A stretch of 45,824 nt of DNA, taken from NCBI GenBank assembly GCA_035497315.1, contig DATJDU010000012.1, forward strand, positions 1-45,824, given 5' to 3'. The stretch is from Andeanibacterium sp035497315 (GTDB taxonomy: Bacteria; Pseudomonadota; Alphaproteobacteria; Sphingomonadales; Sphingomonadaceae). The first letter of the stretch is position 1, and the number at the start of each line of letters is the position of its first letter. The notes below the pieces were generated by a model that was given only the letters and a program-made list of their open reading frames with translations, ran no database searches and was not told the origin of the DNA. Shown piece after piece: positions 42,689 to 45,824 of the stretch. Made by a program: the position numbers and the translations under genes.

Positions 42689-44377
42689 CTAGCCCGGGAT
42701 CGTCAGCCGCCGGCCTTCGGCCAGCAGGCGCCATGCGGCCACGTCGCTCAGCATGATGTCGGCGGCACGGCGGGCGAATTCCTGGAGGTTGGCCGAGCTC
42801 TTCGGCCCGGCCTCCCACCGCGCGAGCAGGGCATTGAGGCCGATGGAGATCTGATGTGCGCGGCCGGCAACGCCTTCGAAATCGAGGATGATGCGGATAC
42901 CATAGCTCGCCGTGGCGACGGCCGGCAGGCCGGCGGTGATGGTGGTGAGCACATATTTCAGGTCACTCGCAATATCCTCCGCCGTGAAATAGAGGATCAG
43001 CCAGCCCACCGACGAGGCCAGCACCGCTGCGAACAGCACTTCGCCGAAACGTTCGATGCGATGTGCGGCAAGGTGCATCCGGTGCGATGTGCTCTCGTTC
43101 CAGTTTGCCTGGCTCGTCACTTCTGCGATCAGAGGCTCCGCGGCGCTTTCCGGATGCGAGAGATCGATGGATTCCATCGCGCAGCTACGCGCAATGGCCC
43201 CGGCATACCAGCCATTCGATCCGCCTTCGCCCGGATCGGCGATGCCGCGCCCGATGCCCACACTGCGCAGCATGGTTCCCACACGCAGCAATTCGGCGAC
43301 CTGCCGGGATTCAAGCCAGCGCTCCTGCCAGCGCATCCGCCCGGCATGGACAGCATTGATCAACAGCAACAGAATTGTGATGATTTCCGCCACCACGAAC
43401 AGCCATTTGTAATGACCGCCCAGCACACCGCTGGCAGCAAGAACGACAGCCATTGCCGCAAGCGAGAAGTTGACGATCACTGCGGAACGGAAGGCCTGGG
43501 CGGCGCGGATTGCGGCATCGTCCCACCAGTGGAAGGCGTTGGCAAGCGCGCCCTTGGCCGGCGGGTCTTCCCAACCGCCGCCATTGCTCTTGCGGCGGAA
43601 CCACGGCCGCACCCCGGCGAGCTTGAGCAAGAGCGGATAGGCATCGTGGATCAGCGGATTGGGCGGCATCTGGGCAAGCTTGCGCCATTCCGCGTCTTCC
43701 TTGGAATCGCCATAGGTACCGACCAGAGAGGCGATGATATCGGGCAGGATATCCATCGAATGGACCGGCACATCCATGAAGCGCATCGGTTCGCTGTTGA
43801 TAGCGCCATGCACCGCAATATTCGATCCGTCGGGCGGTATCACTATTACCGGGATGCCGCGCCGGGCGGCCTGGCCGATGACTTCACGCGTGCCGCCACG
43901 TCCGCGCCCTGCGCCACCGTCCCAGATCGCGATCAGCAGGTCGCAATTGTCGAGCAGGGTCATTCCCGCCGCCTCATACGAGCGGGGGCGGTCATGCGCA
44001 TCGCCGTCGAGTTCGATTACTGCCGATGCCTGGCTGAGCAACATGTGAAATTCGGTGCGCGATTCTGCGGTCTCGAAGTCCTTTTCATATTCCGGGATCG
44101 GGAAGGGCAGGACCACTTCCAGCGTTTCTCCCATATCCAGCGCGGCCTTCGCCGCCATTCTGTCCGCGCCTTCGGCAAGCGCGGAGACCATTCGCAACGG
44201 ATGCTTCCCCGCCCGGAACAGATGGCCGGTGACGATATGGTCCATGGTTTCCTGGATCGACCGGAGCACTTCGTCCAATCGTGCGCGAACGGCGGCTTTG
44301 TCGGAAATGCGGTCGGCCCGGTGGCCCGTGATGCCCACGCTGAAGCCCAGGGAGGGAGGAGGCGCGGCGTTGCTCAT
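42689..44377 (-). CDS. SLOG-type nucleotide-binding protein with C-terminal transmembrane segments
   Basis: A 562-residue protein. The N-terminal Rossmann-like domain (about 12-185) has the SLOG pattern: VGITGHR (14-20), SALAEGADRMAA (65-76), LPFPIPEYEKDF (90-101), LLDNCDLLIAIWDGG then RGRGGTREVI (141-167) and GIPVIVI. SLOG domains are predicted to bind or cleave nucleotides, such as ADP-ribose or NAD derivatives, and are often linked to membrane effectors of the SLATT type in bacterial conflict systems. The C-terminal half has about four membrane segments (299-318, 324-343, 447-464, 475-493) with a soluble loop between pairs. It converges on the TIR-FHA gene, which could make a nucleotide signal for it. 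The family call is by motif, and the effector role is inferred. Confidence 0.85.
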   Translation of the reverse strand: MSNAAPPPSLGFSVGITGHRADRISDKAAVRARLDEVLRSIQETMDHIVTGHLFRAGKHPLRMVSALAEGADRMAAKAALDMGETLEVVLPFPIPEYEKDFETAESRTEFHMLLSQASAVIELDGDAHDRPRSYEAAGMTLLDNCDLLIAIWDGGAGRGRGGTREVIGQAARRGIPVIVIPPDGSNIAVHGAINSEPMRFMDVPVHSMDILPDIIASLVGTYGDSKEDAEWRKLAQMPPNPLIHDAYPLLLKLAGVRPWFRRKSNGGGWEDPPAKGALANAFHWWDDAAIRAAQAFRSAVIVNFSLAAMAVVLAASGVLGGHYKWLFVVAEIITILLLLINAVHAGRMRWQERWLESRQVAELLRVGTMLRSVGIGRGIADPGEGGSNGWYAGAIARSCAMESIDLSHPESAAEPLIAEVTSQANWNESTSHRMHLAAHRIERFGEVLFAAVLASSVGWLILYFTAEDIASDLKYVLTTITAGLPAVATASYGIRIILDFEGVAGRAHQISIGLNALLARWEAGPKSSANLQEFARRAADIMLSDVAAWRLLAEGRRLTIPG

Positions 44378-44535
44378 CAGATGGGGCTTCCGTCGGGTAA
44401 GGCTGTCGATTGCATTGGCTCAGGCTCGGCAGTCGGTGCCCTGACGGGCGGATGATGATCTGTACTGGTTAGCATGGGGGTGGTGCAGCGCAACAGGCAA
44501 GCAAGATGCCGCAAATGTTTGAAAGAAGTGTCGGG

Positions 44536-44553
44536 CCCGTTACACAAAACGGG
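44536..44553. promoter_or_regulatory. Inverted repeat upstream of the double-NTF2 gene
   Basis: CCCGTT-ACACAA-AACGGG is a perfect 6-bp inverted repeat, 33 bp before the ATG at 44587. It could be an operator or a hairpin in the 5' leader. No clear -35/-10 pair was found nearby. Confidence 0.3.
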
Positions 44554-44586
44554 TACGGGAGAATCAGGAAGTCAGAGGGAAATAGG

Positions 44587-45546
44587 ATGAAACTGAAAAT
44601 ATCGATGTTGGCGGCAACGCTGCTGGCCACGGGAATGATGGCTGCCGCACCCGCTTCTGCGCAAATGAAGCCGCTCAGCGATCCGGTTATCGCGCATCCC
44701 GATCCGGTTTCGCTGTTTAACAGCGCAGACCCCAAGGTTCACAAGAACAAGCAGGCGGCGCTCCATATCATGAAGGAGTTGCTCCAGTGCAATCAGTGGA
44801 GCCGCGCGCCTGAATGGATCACGGATCGTTACATCCAGCACAACCCTTTCGCCGCTTCGGGGCTCAAGGGTGTGATGGATTATTTCATCAATGTGGCGAA
44901 GCGCCCTGAGGACAAGGAGTGCAAGACGCTCACTTCGCCCATCGTGGCGGTGCAGGCTGAAGGCGATTATGTGACGGTGCTGACCGTGCGCACCCTGCCG
45001 ATGCCGGGCGACCCGACCAAGAGCTACACCACTACCTGGTTCGACACCTGGCGGTTCGTGGACGGCAAGGCCGACCAGCATTGGGACCCGGCCAGCCTGC
45101 CCGAAGGTTCGCCCCCCGCAGTGGGTAGCGTGGATGCGGAACTGCGCCGCGCCAAGGACCGCGAAGAGATCGAGGCGCTGATGTGGCGTTATGACCGTGC
45201 GCTCGATAAGTTCAACGCCGACGCCTATGTCTCTGCCTTCACCGAGGACGGTTCCTTCGGCGAGACCAAGGGCCGTGAGGCGCTGCACAAGATGGTTGCC
45301 GATTTCACCAAGGATGGGAAGCCGGCGCCCAAGCTGCAGCATGCCACCAGCAACCAGTGGATCGAGTTTACCGGCCCGAACGCGGCCAAGATTCACTATT
45401 ATTGGCAGACCTATCGCCTGAGCGAGACCGGCAAGCTCGATGATCCGCCGAAGCTGCTGGCTGCCGGTAATGGGGTGGACGAAGTCGTGCGCGTCAATGG
45501 CAAGTGGCTGTTCCACAGCCGCAAGGTTGTCGCGCCGGAAGATTGA
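44587..45546 (+). CDS. Secreted protein with two NTF2/SnoaL-like domains
   Basis: A 319-residue secreted protein; signal peptide to about residue 25 (APASAQ). The first NTF2-like domain (about 45-165) resembles SnoaL polyketide-cyclase-type proteins: KNKQAALHIMKELLQCNQWS, RYIQHNPFAASGLKGVMDYF, TWFDTWRFVDGKADQHWDPA. The second (about 180-315) is of the type common in this window: KDREEIEALMWRYDRALDKF, FTEDGSFGETKGREAL, KLQHATSNQWIEF, and VDEVVRVNGKWLFHSRKVVA. Two different NTF2 domains in one chain would mimic the usual dimer. ATG at 44587 has AGGGAAATAGG upstream. Function unknown; monocistronic, ending at a strong terminator. Confidence 0.86.
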   Translation: MKLKISMLAATLLATGMMAAAPASAQMKPLSDPVIAHPDPVSLFNSADPKVHKNKQAALHIMKELLQCNQWSRAPEWITDRYIQHNPFAASGLKGVMDYFINVAKRPEDKECKTLTSPIVAVQAEGDYVTVLTVRTLPMPGDPTKSYTTTWFDTWRFVDGKADQHWDPASLPEGSPPAVGSVDAELRRAKDREEIEALMWRYDRALDKFNADAYVSAFTEDGSFGETKGREALHKMVADFTKDGKPAPKLQHATSNQWIEFTGPNAAKIHYYWQTYRLSETGKLDDPPKLLAAGNGVDEVVRVNGKWLFHSRKVVAPED

Positions 45547-45566
45547 TGACTTGAGAGAGGGGCGGG

Positions 45567-45594
45567 GCTGGGAGTTCAGGCTCCCAGCTTTGCT
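45567..45594 (+). terminator. Intrinsic terminator of the double-NTF2 gene
   Basis: GCTGGGAG and CTCCCAGC form a perfect 8-bp stem with loop TTCAGG, followed by TTTGCTT. It lies 20 bp after the stop at 45546. The stop codon of the opposite gene (45576-45578) lies in the loop, so it may act for both convergent genes. Confidence 0.75.
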
Positions 45595-45824
45595 TCCTCC
45601 AGCTTGACGAGGCGCCACAGTGTTTCGGTGACGGGGGCTTCGGCCCCAGCCTCTTTTGCAGCTTCCACGATCGCTCCGTTGATCGAATCCACTTCGGTGC
45701 GGCGTCCGGCCTTCACGTCTTGCAGCATGGAGGCTTCGTGATCGGCATGGTCGGTCATGGAAACGAGGGTGAGATCGTGGATCGGCTTGGAGGAGATCGC
45801 ATAGCCATTGGCATTGGCGGCGGC
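45576..45824 (-). CDS. Ketopantoate reductase-like (ApbA/PanE C-terminal) protein, N-terminus beyond window
   Basis: Only the C-terminal 82 residues are in the window; the reading frame is open to the right edge. They match the ApbA/PanE C-terminal domain: NGYAISSKPIHDL, HEASMLQDVKAGRRTEVDSI, NGAIVEAAKEAGAEAPVTET, LWRLVKLEEAKLGA. The SMLQD..AGRRTEVDSINGAI block is the usual substrate-binding helix region. Relatives reduce 2-keto acids such as ketopantoate with NADPH, but many homologues in catabolic clusters have other 2-keto substrates. The NADPH-binding half is off the edge. Confidence 0.8.
   Translation of the reverse strand, partial: AAANANGYAISSKPIHDLTLVSMTDHADHEASMLQDVKAGRRTEVDSINGAIVEAAKEAGAEAPVTETLWRLVKLEEAKLGA

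Noticed and set aside
42473..44455. 660-codon plus-strand frame opposite the SLOG-TM gene
   Set aside because: The minus-strand product has SLOG motifs and membrane segments; the plus-strand frame has none and is a GC-driven shadow.

Overview
The window is GC-rich, densely packed bacterial DNA that looks like an alphaproteobacterium of the Sphingomonadales (Novosphingobium/Sphingobium-like). The grounds are two large TonB-dependent receptors, an ECF sigma/FecR/STN-receptor cassette, several PQQ-dehydrogenases, tannase-family esterases and many NTF2/SnoaL-like proteins. The assignment comes from gene content and protein style, not from a marker gene. I saw no rRNA, tRNA, CRISPR array, integrase or insertion sequence.

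Positions 1-37,900 are mostly a catabolic/uptake region built from several operons. A leftward operon (5244 to 1) encodes a periplasmic SMP-30-like beta-propeller, three tandem secreted NTF2-like proteins joined by start/stop overlaps, and a PQQ-cytochrome c dehydrogenase cut by the window edge. It is preceded by an AraC regulator (5384-6355), which is divergent from a rightward operon (6535-14634) of TonB receptor, periplasmic alpha/beta hydrolase, second PQQ-cytochrome c dehydrogenase, an internally duplicated secreted protein and a small membrane protein. Two divergent L,D-transpeptidases (14631-16450) and an ECF sigma/FecR/STN-type receptor cassette (16554-20498) follow. Next come two converging operons, each with a tannase-family esterase and an MFS permease: 20877-24359 rightward (with a cytoplasmic NTF2-like protein) and 30473-24429 leftward (AraC, MFS, lipoprotein PQQ-dehydrogenase, tannase). 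A rightward operon (30592-36102) has an NTF2-like protein, aldehyde dehydrogenase, two DUF3237 proteins, a GMC oxidoreductase and an SDR. A GST, a MarR regulator and a VOC protein close the region. A reasonable working model is outer-membrane import of an ester- or hydroxyl-rich compound, periplasmic ester cleavage and alcohol oxidation into the respiratory chain, inner-membrane import by MFS carriers, and cytoplasmic oxidation. The substrate cannot be read from the sequence.

Positions 37,935-44,377 are different and are the most interesting part. A transmembrane Ser/Thr kinase is divergent from a PP2C phosphatase. The phosphatase is followed by a TIR-FHA fusion protein, and a SLOG-type nucleotide-binding protein with four predicted membrane segments faces it. 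The parts suggest a phosphorylation-controlled, nucleotide-signalling, membrane-effector system, possibly a conflict or immunity system. This is inference from domain architecture and neighbourhood.

The right end holds a secreted protein with two NTF2-like domains, an intrinsic terminator, and the C-terminal part of a ketopantoate-reductase-like protein cut by the window edge.
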